A DNA stretch of 64,000 nucleotides from Ignelater luminosus. Taxonomy: Eukaryota; Arthropoda; Insecta; Coleoptera; Elateridae. Positions 1 through 12,400 of this stretch are shown in pieces. Position 1 is the stretch's first letter, and each line of letters opens with the position of its first letter. The DNA lies in the NCBI GenBank assembly GCA_011009095.1, contig VTPC01000425.1, positions 120,458-184,457 of the forward strand. Reading direction: 5' to 3'. Below the pieces are notes generated by a model. It was given only the letters and a program-made list of their open reading frames with translations. It was not told the DNA's origin and searched no databases. The position numbers and the translations under genes were made by a program.

Positions 1-932
1 CAGATCTGTAATCATATGAACCCCTATTTTGCTTCTTCGGTGTCAGAGAACATTTATTAGTTCTGTTTTCACGGATTGTCCCACAACCCTGATGTTCTTT
101 TTTGAAAGGTCTTGAGAATTCCCTGTTATCTCCTGCAAACTTGCCACAATATACGTATTTCCATGTTGTATGAATAACCATCACTACCATACAGCATCCA
201 TATTTTGAAGCCAAAGCGACTAGGCTTATTGTTTAGGGGCATTTTTGCGGAATGTTATCCATGATACGAAACCATTTCCTAATCAATGCTAGAATTTTTA
301 TGAAACACTTGCAGACTTTAGTACAACATTCTGTACAAGGGCGACCCTTTGGCAATTTTGGAATTTTCTAATTTTTATTGCCTGCTGAATAGAAGTACCG
401 TTGTATACAGTTAAAAGTATCTCTACCCATTTTTTCGAGAAAATTGGAGCTTGCATGTCTTCCGCTGTGGACCAATAGTCGTTTTCTTTAAGAAGACTTT
501 GATAGCCACTAATCAACAGTAGACCTAAGAATTGTGATATGTCTTCAGCGACTATCGTAAAACTATGCTCATTTTTGTCTCTTTTTGCATATACTAAGTG
601 AAGTATGATATTATTTCTTCAGTCCAGAATAAAGAAAATATTTGATATTCAGTTTTTTCCGCATGTTCCATTTCTATCTTTTTGACTTCAGCAGCAGCAC
701 AAATTTTCCATTGCAATTTCTTTTGCGGGTGGTTCTATATTCTCTTCTTTTTCTTCCTGAGATTCGTTTCCATGTAGTTCCACTTCTCCTGGCACTTCTT
801 CAGGAGGATTCACAGCTTCTAAAATTGATCATCAATTTTCTCTTCATACCTGTCAATTTTCTTGTCACCCGATTCTGAAGGTAGTAATATGATATCATGC
901 ATGCCCTTAGATATAAGATGCTTCCGCGGCAT
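1..932 (-). pseudogene. piggyBac-type transposase relic, partial
   Basis: This is a decayed DNA-transposon transposase read leftwards and running off the window edge. A plausible start ATG lies at 932 (MPRKHLISKG...). It is followed by an acidic stretch rich in Glu and Asp (about 640-890), as in piggyBac N-termini. Next comes a conserved segment at about 420-570 reading ISQFLGLLLISGYQSL and YWSTAEDMQAPIFSKK, the family's LLSGY...YWS block. Further on, near 170-235, a KPSRFGFKIWMLYGSDGYSY-like segment matches the conserved region around the catalytic core. Frame changes and stops separate these pieces, so no functional protein is expected. The terminal repeats of the element were not located. 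Recognition rests on motif memory, not on a search. Confidence 0.75.
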
Positions 933-2056
933 CTAAAACGTCACGCAAAGTACGTAGTAATGGAAAGAACTGCCAGTAAAAATACTGTAAGCAAACTCAG
1001 ACATGTAAAGTGGAAAAACACATATCCATAAAATGTTTTTGGATCAATAGTGAACAAAACGCAAAAATTCACAATCACTGTCGCTCTGCAAAACAAATAA
1101 ATCGCAAATGAGATAAAAACTCACTGCAATTCTAGCAGACAGCACAAATAATAGTATTCTGTAAAGCAGTGGGTGAGCTGAAGTAGCGACCACCCCTTGA
1201 CAGTTCAGCGTTGCCAAAATGGGACAGCGCTGATTTATAAAAAATTATTGGGAACTGCAAAATGTGCACCCCATACAAAGGAATGGAAGAAAGAATAGAG
1301 CAGCAGTAAAACTGGAAATACAACGATAAAAAAAATGAGAAAAATAATTATGTCAGACTATTTCCCGAAGATTTGCAACAAAATACTTCCAAACAAAAAA
1401 TCATTTAAAAACCTCAACAAACGAAAAAGTTCCTAAATTTGTCAGTTGTGTGAGTCTAAGACTTTTTATTGGTTGAAATAGTCATGATAAAAAATCGATC
1501 TATTTCAGGTTTTCCCGATATACTTGCCCATAAAAAAACATGAATTTTATGCGTTACTTTGTACTCACGCTGTATAAACAATAGTTATGGTCGTTTATTG
1601 CTTATAATAAAAGTTATATTATCAGCTGTATTGAGATTTGGTTGTACTATGTATATGACTAGAATTTATATAGTGATCTAAGCCTAGGAGTTCTTGGTTA
1701 AATAGAAATGAGTTAGTTAATGAGTTTTTCGAGCAATGCGAAATAAAAATGCGAACAGCAGTATAACAATCCAAAATACTTATGCTTCAAAATTCAAATC
1801 AGCTCATTACTTGGTTCAAAGTTATAGCACAAAACATCTTGTTTTAGTAATAAATATAAATCGCGTTATCCTAGTAAATCTTCACTTATCTCATTGTCTG
1901 GACCGGTATGTGTCTGCCAACATTGACCACTGACTATAGATACAACAAAGATGAAATCAAAAATGTAATACCCATGTACTTACATACCTGAAGGTGCTAT
2001 CAGCGTATAGTTGTGTTATCGTAAACGTTTTCACATTAAAAGTACATCGCTGAAAA
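933..2056. other. Non-coding stretch upstream of the piggyBac relic
   Basis: No open frame with recognisable coding content. The part from about 1690 to 1935 is homologous to an inverted copy near 46945-47190 and is listed separately. The remainder is AT-rich and may hold the degraded 5' end of the piggyBac element, but no terminal inverted repeat was found. Confidence 0.4.
1720..1935 (+). repeat. Dispersed repeat, copy 1 (other copy near 46945-47190)
   Basis: The text around 1790-1870 (TCAAATCAG..., TTCAAAGTTATAGCACAAAA, CTTGTTTTAGT..ATATAAAT) matches the reverse complement of 46945-47190 (TTCAAGTCAG..., TTCAAAGTTATAGCATAAAA, CTTGTTTTAGTGCTGAATAT). Both copies happen to be open in one frame (QSYS.K.LVLV.NIN), but they are too diverged and too short to call a gene. 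It is probably part of an unnamed transposable element present at both ends of the window. Confidence 0.5.
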
Positions 2057-2290
2057 TTGGCGAGAATGTGCACAGTAGACCAATACGAAACTAATTGCGA
2101 CAGGTGCCCTGCAGAGAGCTTGCCTTGGCATAAAAGTAATGGCGATGTTGTAGAATGGATTGCCTACACAACTGTAAACACTTTAGAACTGGTTATAGCG
2201 CTGTCCATTCTCTTTTTTGGGACAGTGTACACCATTTGGCAGCGCTTTGCTGGACTTTTTATCTATTTCTGTGGGAAGAACTTAGTGTAA
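2057..2290 (+). repeat. Locally repeated segment, copy 1 (open frame of 77 codons)
   Basis: A segment of roughly 200 bp occurs three times within 1.5 kb: here, inverted at about 2605-2770, and direct at about 3310-3490. Shared words include TAATGGCGATGTTGTAGAATGG, with small changes, and CATTCTCTTTTTTGGG. This copy is open for 77 codons and would encode a Cys-rich start followed by a hydrophobic, membrane-like stretch. The other two copies have stops and frameshifts in the equivalent frame, so selection on a protein is doubtful. I treat it as a repeat, not a gene. Confidence 0.5.
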
Positions 2291-2385
2291 AGACTTTATT
2301 ATAGCTGACGCTCTGAGAAATTCTTGTTTGGATCTTGTCCTGATCCAGGTTTAGTTTGGTTTTTTATTGTGTTTTGATATTTTGA

Positions 2386-4033
2386 CAGGCCCGTAGCTGA
2401 GGGTTGTAGCGCCTGCGTGATGAAACATATTTTGGCGCCCCCCGCCTCCCTAATGTATTCGCTTTTTTGCAAGATATTTAATCGGAGATATTTGCAAAAC
2501 TTTGGTATACAAGGTGTAGAATTGCTTCGCGCATCGTAAGGAGTTTGCAAAAATTAGTTTTAATCTTTCCCCGGTTTCGGAAAAATGAAAATAACACAAA
2601 TAACATGTACACTGCCCCAAAAAAGAGAATGGACAAGGCTATAATCAATTATAAGGTATTTACAATTGTGTAGGCAACCCATTCTACAATATCGCCATTA
2701 CTTTCAAGGCAGCCTCTCTGCAGGGCGCCTACCGCAATTAGTTCCGCATCATTGAATCTTTATCTAAGTGGTCCCGGGGATTATATTTTCGGTTTTTAAA
2801 TTAAATTGGTCCAAAAGATTGTGTGTATTAGAAATTTTTTTAATTGACACAAATTGTTAGATTGTATTGTCAATTAACTTCCAGAATGTTTTAGTGAAGA
2901 AGGCATTAATTTTAAGCACTAACTTAAAGCTCTAAAAGAAGCGTATTATAAAACCCACAGAGAAATATTCTGTTTAATTCTGAGAGAGCGTTTTCCTTCT
3001 GCCAGCAATTCGTGATTTATTTTCAGTACTTTTTGTCAAAGTATATCAACATTTACTAATAACTTGCAAGGGCTGAGGTTAAATTTAATAACATCTTAAG
3101 CTTAGTAATTTTATTTATTTAAATAAGTTACAAATGTAAACAAATAAAACTTATTAATGAAATACCCGTTTCTCTTCTTTGGTCATTTACTGTTAAACAA
3201 TACCATAACATTCTTATTTAATCGTCGAAAAGTGTGTTATTCATTCCTTGAAAAGGAGGCATACACATATTTAGCTTTCATGTCTAAAGTTTATTGAAAA
3301 ACTGAAAATAACAATTTCGGGTGCCGCTTAGGTAAAGATTCAATGAAGCGGGTCTAATTGCGAAAGGCGCTCTGCAGAGAACCTGCCTTAGCTTGAAAGT
3401 AATGGTGATGTTGTAGAATGGGTTGCCTATGCAACTGGCACTTAGTTCTGTCCATTGTCTTTTTTGGGGCGCTGTACACTTGTACAGGTGCACTAAGTTA
3501 TTTACTAGTAAAATCTTTTACAAAGGTACTCGCCTCACTTTTACATTAGTAAACTGATCAACTATCTCTTCTACATCTAAACTCTCAGAAAGATCACTTT
3601 CAATAGATAAAAGTGCAAGGCTTGACAATTAGTCTTGATGTATTGTACAAAAACACAATTACAACTAACTACCACCAAAGTGAACCAAAGGAATATTTGA
3701 AGATTGCAATTTCTTTTCAATTTGTTAGAATGGCACTTTTGTTGTCCAGATGTTTTCGGAAAATTCTTAGAGCTCTAAGTAGATTTAAGCCGAAAGTGAA
3801 AAACTCAATATAAACATCTCCGGAGTTATTTATGATGTGCTATATAGCCCGCCCTTCAGTTGGGTTTAATTACAGGAATGAGTATCGTTGCAAACAATCT
3901 TGTAAAATATTTTTCTATTACCTTGTGTACCATTATAATTTTTTAAATCTGGTGTAACCCAGAAAAATTATGAATGCAATTTTATTAAATTTGCGCCCCT
4001 TATAGTGGCGCCCGCGTGTTAGACATGGCCCTG
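2386..4033. mobile_element. Possible hAT-like DNA transposon relic
   Basis: The left end reads CAGGCCCGTAGCTGAGGG and the reverse complement of the right end reads CAGGGCCATGTCTAACACG. Both are followed within 40-60 bp by GGCGCC-rich text. The 8 bp flanks are TATTTTGA on the left and TATTTAAA on the right, similar but not identical, as expected of an old 8 bp hAT target duplication. No transposase remains. The interior carries an inverted and a direct copy of the repeat that also lies just outside at 2057-2290. Boundaries are tentative. Confidence 0.35.
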
Positions 4034-7000
4034 TATTTAAATCCTCTTTTGTAAATTATCGTATCAACTCCTTCCATCTTCAACTAAAGAGTGCATCAGC
4101 GCACCTTTATCAGGTTTTCCCATTACAAATTGGGAGAAAAAGTCGTTTCCTTTTAAAAACCTCCCTAAAAAAGAAAATTCCATACTATCCTCCTCCTCAG
4201 ATCTTTTTGAAATGAACTAAATCTCCAATTAGAAGCTTTGTAATAAACATTGGTTCTCCTTACCATACAGGGTCTCGGCACTATCAAGGATGATTCAATA
4301 ATGTAGAAAAAAACATCAAATAGTAAGATATCTATGGGGATATGGAATAACAAAATGGGAGGTCTAAATGGTAAATAAAAGTGTGCAACTTTTTTAACAT
4401 TTGAGTCATTTATTTATAACGCATGTAATACACGCATAATTATGCTTACATAAGAAACTAATTTTTGTTTTGTGTTAAAATGTCAGGAAGACTACATTAG
4501 CAAGGGCTGTTATTGATTTTTTTTTAAATATCTGAATAAATAAAATAATTAAATACTAAAAATAATTTTGCTAATTTGAAGATGCCTTCCCAACATTTTT
4601 ATATTACAGTGAACAAGAGTGCGGTTTTCCTGTATTTTTCAATCGACAAAAATGATTCTTTCAGAATTGTAAAGAAATTTGTAAAACAAAAAAAGTCGTT
4701 ACATAATTAAAATTCTACATCTACTATTTTATTAAATATTTTGGTACTACCTTATCATAATTACAACAGGAAATAATAATAGTTATAATATTACACCAAA
4801 AATAAAAAGGAAAGTTAAAGAAGACATATTATTAGTTATGGATATTATTAACATATTATTATTTCTTACTAATATTCTGTATATGTATATATTTACATTA
4901 TTATTTTATAATTAATTAAAAAGTAGTTCATCAGTCCGAATAGCTACGATTTGAATGAACAGTATCCGATCGTTTTTACTGTTCCTACATATAAAAATTT
5001 TATACACATGCGAGGATACTTTTTTAAATTTACATACTCTTACAAATTACATCACCGTTATCGTTTTTTTCTAACGATGTGATGCTAATGATAATAATAA
5101 ATTCTTTGAGTTAAAATTTATCTTAATTGCTCAATTACAGGAAAAGGGATAAAATTGACAAGACATAAACGAAGCTTTAAAAAATGATGATATCTGAAAT
5201 AAACAAGAAAAGTTGTAAAGATTAAGATAATATTTTTAAATAATAATGGACGGTATGAGTGATTAAAATACAAAACGATTCTAATAAAAAATTAAAAGCT
5301 GCCCAATTCAAATTAACTAATCGAATTTATATTTTTTGTACCTACCTAATATTGCTAATTAACACATCAAAGCAATAAATTAAGGGTAAAGACACACGAA
5401 CATTAAAATAATATGCATCGCAGCATTATTACACTTAACTACTATTTTGTATTGTCCTCTACAAGAACTTATCAATGAGCAATTCAATGATATAAAGATG
5501 GTCGTACAAATATCACCTTTAATTTACATTGTTTGTTTTTCTTTATATTGTACAGATTATCGAGATATTCGCATGTCACTACCATAAATCATTATAATCA
5601 AACAAATAAATAAAAGTGTTCTATAGTACAACCTTGTTAAGCCAGTTAAATGACTTTAATTTGATCTTTTAGTTTTTGATGGTAAACACTACATTTAATC
5701 TTAAAAATTAGTATTTCCAAAAACCAGAAATATTGGATAAAATTATAGTAGCTTTCTAATTAGATACTGTATCAGATATTTTCAGATTTTTGTCGATCAA
5801 ATCATTGATTCTTTACTATTTTTTCAAGAAATTATTAATTCTAACCTTAAGCGTATTTTATTTGCATTATAAGAATAAAGAAGTGGCCATCATACCTTTT
5901 TTTTTGGTATTATTGTACCAATATGTTTACATATTTTTTTTTAAATAAGACAAGACATCTAAATGTTGATGTCGTTTATCGGTTCAGAATCATTTTAAAC
6001 TCAACTAAACCGAGCAGATCATTTCATCACAGGTGTAAATGGGAATCATCTAACCTAATATAATTCTCCCGGACTTTCTTCATGCTACATACAAGAGCAG
6101 TTTACTCAGTTTTCTAAACTAACTGCAGTTTAACAAGAAGTCTATGTAAACCGGACTTTATTTTAACCGATAACATGAAATAATAATAATATTGCAATTT
6201 CACATAAAACATGATGTAGGGGTTAAGTAACAAGTTAAGATTCTGGCAGTTACATAACCTAATAAGACACTTTAAACCCTCAACCAAGTTAACACGATTT
6301 TTATAAATGCAGTATCATCAATATCAAACCAAGAACAAATTAGTCATTTGATTGGCTTCATATTTTTAGGCCTGTTACAAATGAATAGACATTTTAAGCA
6401 TATTAGCTTGTTTGAAATTATTCACAATTTAAGAATAATGTTTATATTGATTATTATTCTAACAAGTAGAAACAGAGATATTAAATTAATTTTTGTAAAA
6501 TTAATAATTACCACACATAAGGAAAAGGAACAATTGAAAATATCAACAAAGTATAAAATTTTATATAAAACAATTATATTGAATAAAAAATAATTCACTA
6601 GATCAGCATACACATATATAATACAATAAATCAGCTTAGTAAATAATTCAATTACACAATTTAAAGAAAAATAATATTATCATTTAATCAGCAATTTACC
6701 ACAGAATTATTTAAAAATTCAATAAATACTGTACCTACAATCACTTATGTACATTTCAACCTTATGCATATGACTTTTTTTTATCAAATCGTACATACAA
6801 TGGAATCATTTTATTTAAGCAATGCATCTAGTACCTACAAAAATGTGAAGGAAAAGAAGTCAATGTGATTCATTTTCTCATTGGGGGCGAACCACTTTAG
6901 GACCTCAAAGATTTCTTATCAGTCAAGAATGAGAATCTTAAAAATGACAAGAATGGGATAAGAGGTAATTAATTTTGTGGATAATTCTGCTCTGGTATTC

Positions 7001-9488
7001 ACCTAAGCAAAAACAAATCTTGACTGAGAACGTCAGTGTCTGGTAAACATGAATATTACTTGCATAAATTTATATACCTAAATAATAAAAATGACTGCAG
7101 TATACTAAAGACACGAGGGAACTTATTCACCTGCCAGGCTACAGTTGTCTCTTTTTCTACATACATCTACTTACACATTCTTCACAATTGCAATGTAAGT
7201 TTATCTTTTTATATGAATCAAAATATTCCTGTCCTGTACCATTATACACACAGGTTAGTACTGCAGACTTAGAGACAAGAAAATTACAAACTTGACAAAA
7301 TGTGAGCTTGACGAGAATACACTTGATGATATTCAAAAATTAATATCTTCAAAGAATTTGAATTTTAGAGCAAGAGCATAAATAGGATGCAAAGAAAAGA
7401 ATACTGCATCTGCACGTTATTTGTTATTTTCATTCTTCAAGACTGGGAAGAATTTAAAATTGAATTTCTGCAAAATCCCTATGGTGCATAAATCAATGCT
7501 ACACCTTGTACAAAAAGACACATTGTCTTCCCCAAAAATATAAAAATGGTCCAGACAACCATTTTGTCCTTGTTATGGACTCAATCAATACTTGAGTATC
7601 TTATGCTAGACTACACAGTCACTAGTATAGTACAAAGGATACATGGCTCAACATGCCAATATTAGTTTAAAAATTAATATTTTCAAAGAATTAAAAAAAA
7701 GACAGTATCTTAGCTTTCATATGGGAATTAATATACATAAATATAAAAAGATACAAATTGTCTTTTTCAAAAATATGAAGATTCCACCATATTTCTAGAC
7801 AACAAGAATGAAATAATCATCTATCAATTATTTAAAAAGGGCGTTGACAGCAAAGATAATAAAAGAGATTAGTAAGTAACAAAGGTGTTCCAAATTTAAA
7901 TAGGACAAACTACAACCTACTGTTATACAGAAAATAGGGAAATAACATTGAATTTAATGTTTTTGACAATATCAATTGGATTTTCTCTTCATGTCTAATG
8001 ACATTGAGAACTTCAAGATCAGTCTTATTATCACAACCTAAAACAAAGGAATTTGTCAGTTAATATGGAGAGCAGGGATTGTCAGAAACATGGATTCCAA
8101 TGCTGTTTCCCTATGCATGTGTAAATGTTAACACCCTATATATTGTTCTTGTCTTTTTGACTGAAGATTGATCCTTTTTTCAATTGAATTTCAACAATGC
8201 AATATTTTAATATTTACAAACTTGTTTCATAATTCATTGACATTCTCCATTTTCAATAATAAAGACAGAATAGAAAACAAGTTGTAACTTGTCATTGCTT
8301 ACTGTGATTTTATTAGTTAACATAACTTCAAAAAAACATAAAATTTAAATTAAAAAAATTCTTTTGATAGTGTACATCTAAAATGTCAGATTTGTGTTAG
8401 AATTGCCATATACAAGCCAAATATTATGCAAGAATGAACATAATACAAGAAAAGGAGTTCCATAAGGCAACCTCTATGGCCACTACTATTGTATGTTTAT
8501 TTTACACACAGTTAAATTAACATATTTTCACATCATTTAAATAAGCAAAAAATCTAACATACAAAGCATGATGAAATAAATACAAATTCCACAAAAAGAA
8601 AACAAAAGGCAGGTTGAAATTCATATGAAAGGAACAGATAAATATTGGTACAAAATTAAAGAACAGAAAAAAATAAGTTGCAATTTTATTTTCGAAGGAA
8701 ATAGTTGACATAATTTCTTATCACATAAATAAAATAATTCTGTGGCAAATTACTCAATTATCAATACAAGCCATGGCCATTTTGTTTGTATAACTTATTT
8801 ATTCATCAATTTGTGATTCACAAAATTGTATGGCTAAAACAACAAATTAAATAATAATCCGAAGATTATAATAATTTAAAAAACATAATTGTACACGTAA
8901 TAATAAAAGATCGTCATACATGAAGTTTCTTTTTACAAATGTAATAGTTTCTTAGAGAAAAATGAGAATAAAGTAGATGCATTTAAAAAAAATTAACACT
9001 AAGGTAGACAGGCTAAAGAACACTTAAATAAATAAAAAAAAAATACTAACCCTATATATATTTTAATATTACAAAATACAGCTTTAATATCCATGTATAT
9101 ACAGACTATATTGGTTTCAGTCCTAAACAAATGTTTGTATGATTAGTTCGCAATTTACAATAATTTCATAATTAAAATGGAATCAAAAACCTAAATCACT
9201 ATTTTTCTTCATTTTTCTTTCAATTAATTAAATACTATATCATTATTAATTATTGCAATTTCAGCTAAAAACATGATACAATCAAAACAAAAAATAGAAT
9301 ACAAATAAAAAAATAAAATCAATTGAATCTTAATTTACGAATTTATTATAATTAATGCTAGTATCTAAAATTAAAAAGCTTTACATGCTTTTCATTCTTT
9401 TCTCATTAATTTAACTATCATTTATAGTGAATGGTATAAAAGGTAAACATTTTTATTACAAGCAAGAAAACAAAAGGGGCTATCAACA
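4034..9488. other. AT-rich gene-free stretch downstream of CoREST
   Basis: About 5.4 kb without a supportable gene. Open frames here are short and low in complexity. The CoREST stop codon is at 9489-9491 on the minus strand, so the right part is probably its long 3' untranslated region. Candidate polyadenylation signals are too frequent in this AT-rich text to choose one. No terminal repeats or tandem arrays stood out. Confidence 0.4.
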
Positions 9489-12400
9489 TCATTTGCTAGC
9501 TTGAGCAACAGGAATCTTATTACTTTTGTAGTCCTTCTTGGGGGGTGTTGGAGATAAGCAAATAACATCATTAGAGGAATTATTATCAAGACTATCATCT
9601 AGTTCCACCTTCTCCTCTACACTGTCATCCACTACAACAGGACCGTTGTCTTTTTCATAATCTTTAAGTACCATATCCAAATTATATCTTTTACGATAAT
9701 TAACAAAAAATGTGCGCACGTGATGTTCTGTTTTATTACCTATCACTTCAGCAATACTTTTAAAATCCTTACCATATTTGCGTACACCCTGTACAGCAAG
9801 AAGTAATTCTTCGTTTGTCCATCTGGATGAGATGCGGGAAGCATTATCGCCGGCCGGACGGAGATCTTCAAGGGAATCTGAATGTTTACGCTTCAAGGAA
9901 CTTACTACTTGCTTATTCTGTTGAATCTGAAACAATAGAGAAGATACCTTAATTTACTTTTTTTTTAATAATTGATTACAAGTTAACATGGGAGAAGAGG
10001 CTCCACCTGTAAAGTAACAATAATATAAATTTAAGAAACAATTCTACGAGGGTGCTTGTAATTGTATATTGTAGTGATGTCCTGGTTCACTTTATATAAC
10101 TCCAAAATGAATAATAAGCAAAATCATATAATAAAATAAGCCTCAAGTTTATAAAATTCTATACTTAAACCTAATAATCATCTTTACGATACTTCTTCAG
10201 ACCTTATACAATTTACTTCAAAACATAACACAGATGCAAGAAACTACACATTCAAAAAAAAAGAAATATAACAAAAAAACATCATTCCACAAGCACAAAC
10301 AGGAAAAAGAGAGGTCTCTTAAAACAGTAAAAAAAAAAAAGCAAGGCAGAAGCATCAGGTGGTACTCACTTGTCGGTGCAGGGCTTCTAATTCTCGATCC
10401 ATAGCCTTAAGCATGAGCACACCAGCCGAACCAGACGCCATTGCTGCTAAGTCATCATGGTTGATGTACATGCCACGAGGGGGCTTGCGCTTGTGTCGTG
10501 CCCCCCAAAGGGGCTCCGCGCTTGCCTCCCGCCGGGCCTGAAGTAGGCCTTAACATTCCCGTACGTCTATATTTTATAACATTACCGTCACTTTTTCTTA
10601 TTTTATGACACAAGCATTTAGAATTTGTAAAAATAAGAGAAATTAAAATAAAAACAGTAATTTTATTAAGTTATAAATGTTCACTGATTCAAAAGTCTAG
10701 CTTATTTAAAGTTGTTATTATTGAAGTTGATTTATTTATTTAATTGTCGAAATTTGAATGTGCATACAAATTTGTGCTGTATCGCGAGCTAAATCGTCAA
10801 GTCAACCTATCTATTTTTAGTTGATCTTAAATAATTATATTATCTAATGTATCCTATAAAAATTCTTGCTGGTAGCAAGCCAGATGCAGTTCAATATAGG
10901 AAGGTATAGGTAAGTTTGAGGTTAGATTTGTTTAGGACTTGAAACTCAAACAGGACTAATATAGCATCCTGAGAGTAAGCATCTAAAAGTAGATTTGCAA
11001 CACAACTCAAATTTGTACAACTCAAAAAAGTAACCTTCAAGTATGATTATAATGAAATTTAACAGGTTGTGAATGAACCGATTGTCGTTAGAAAAATATA
11101 TAATCACTTTCTGTCCTTTATACAATAATTGTCAAATATGTACTATAGTTTATCACTTATAATTCGTGTTAATTAGAGAAATGGCTTCACTTCTTTCAAA
11201 CTTGATAAAACCTGAAATTAAATAAATAAGAATGTATTTATGGATTAGAAGAAACAGATCTAAGATTCAAGGGATTCTTAGAATAAATTTAAATAATCAC
11301 ATCAGTAATTCAGGTCACAAATTTAATTCTGGCTTAAAGCAAGTAGTTTTCTGAATACATAAGGGATTTAAAACAAACCTTCTTTCTGGGTAAGGTATAG
11401 GTACAGATCAGTATGATATTTGGAACATTGGAAATTTACTAGATATTGAAACAACTTTCAGAGAATCGAAATTTTAGTTTGAAGTGCATACTTCTAGAAC
11501 AAGAACATTCTTCTTGAAGAATTATAATCAATTATTGGAAAACCTATAAATGAAGATGGTTTAGCAAGTTTTGAAAAAGGACAAAGATAAGTGTAACTGT
11601 AATAAAGGCAAAAAATCACACAAGAAATTTAAAATTTAAGAAAGAAAACTGAATTTGAAATTTAAAACTTTTTACTAACTATTTTTTATTAATTGAACAA
11701 TAATAAATTCTGCTCTAAAAATATATTGATGTACCCAAATTGATTTAATAGGCACCAGCTGTGTATCTACTATGTGAAGATTTCTTCTACATTATTTAAA
11801 TCATGTTAAAGAATTTGGTTGAATTTTTATCTTTCCAGATTTTTTTAATGTTTATAACAGATTATTATGACATCTGAACAATCTGGAAAATTTAAAGCAC
11901 ATATGACAACTCACAGTTCCATCAACGCTAATTATAAAAATTTCTGCCGTCACAAATAAAGATAATCAAGTTAAATTTCATTAATTTCCTTTCTAAATTT
12001 GCAATTTAAGATTATTATCGATCTTTCCAAGAATATTTAAGTTTTTTATTACTTTACTGAGATGAGCGCCACTAAAACACCATCAGTTATTGTGATCTGT
12101 AATTTGCTACTTTTGAATTGATGTCAGTTACACTGGTATTTAACATATTAATTGCAGGCAAACTTTTCAAGAATCATTAAATGGATTAAATCAACACTTG
12201 ACCCTCAAAATAAAAACAGATTTTTAGAAACATGTTCACAATAGCAAATAAGAAATGTGCAAGGTTTATACTCAATTTATAAATTATCTTCTGAAATAAA
12301 ATGTAAGAATAAAATGTAAAAATTCCAAACTTAATTTTATTTATTATTCATTTCTGCTTCTTACATTTCATTGAACTCATTTACCTAATGTCTCAGCATA

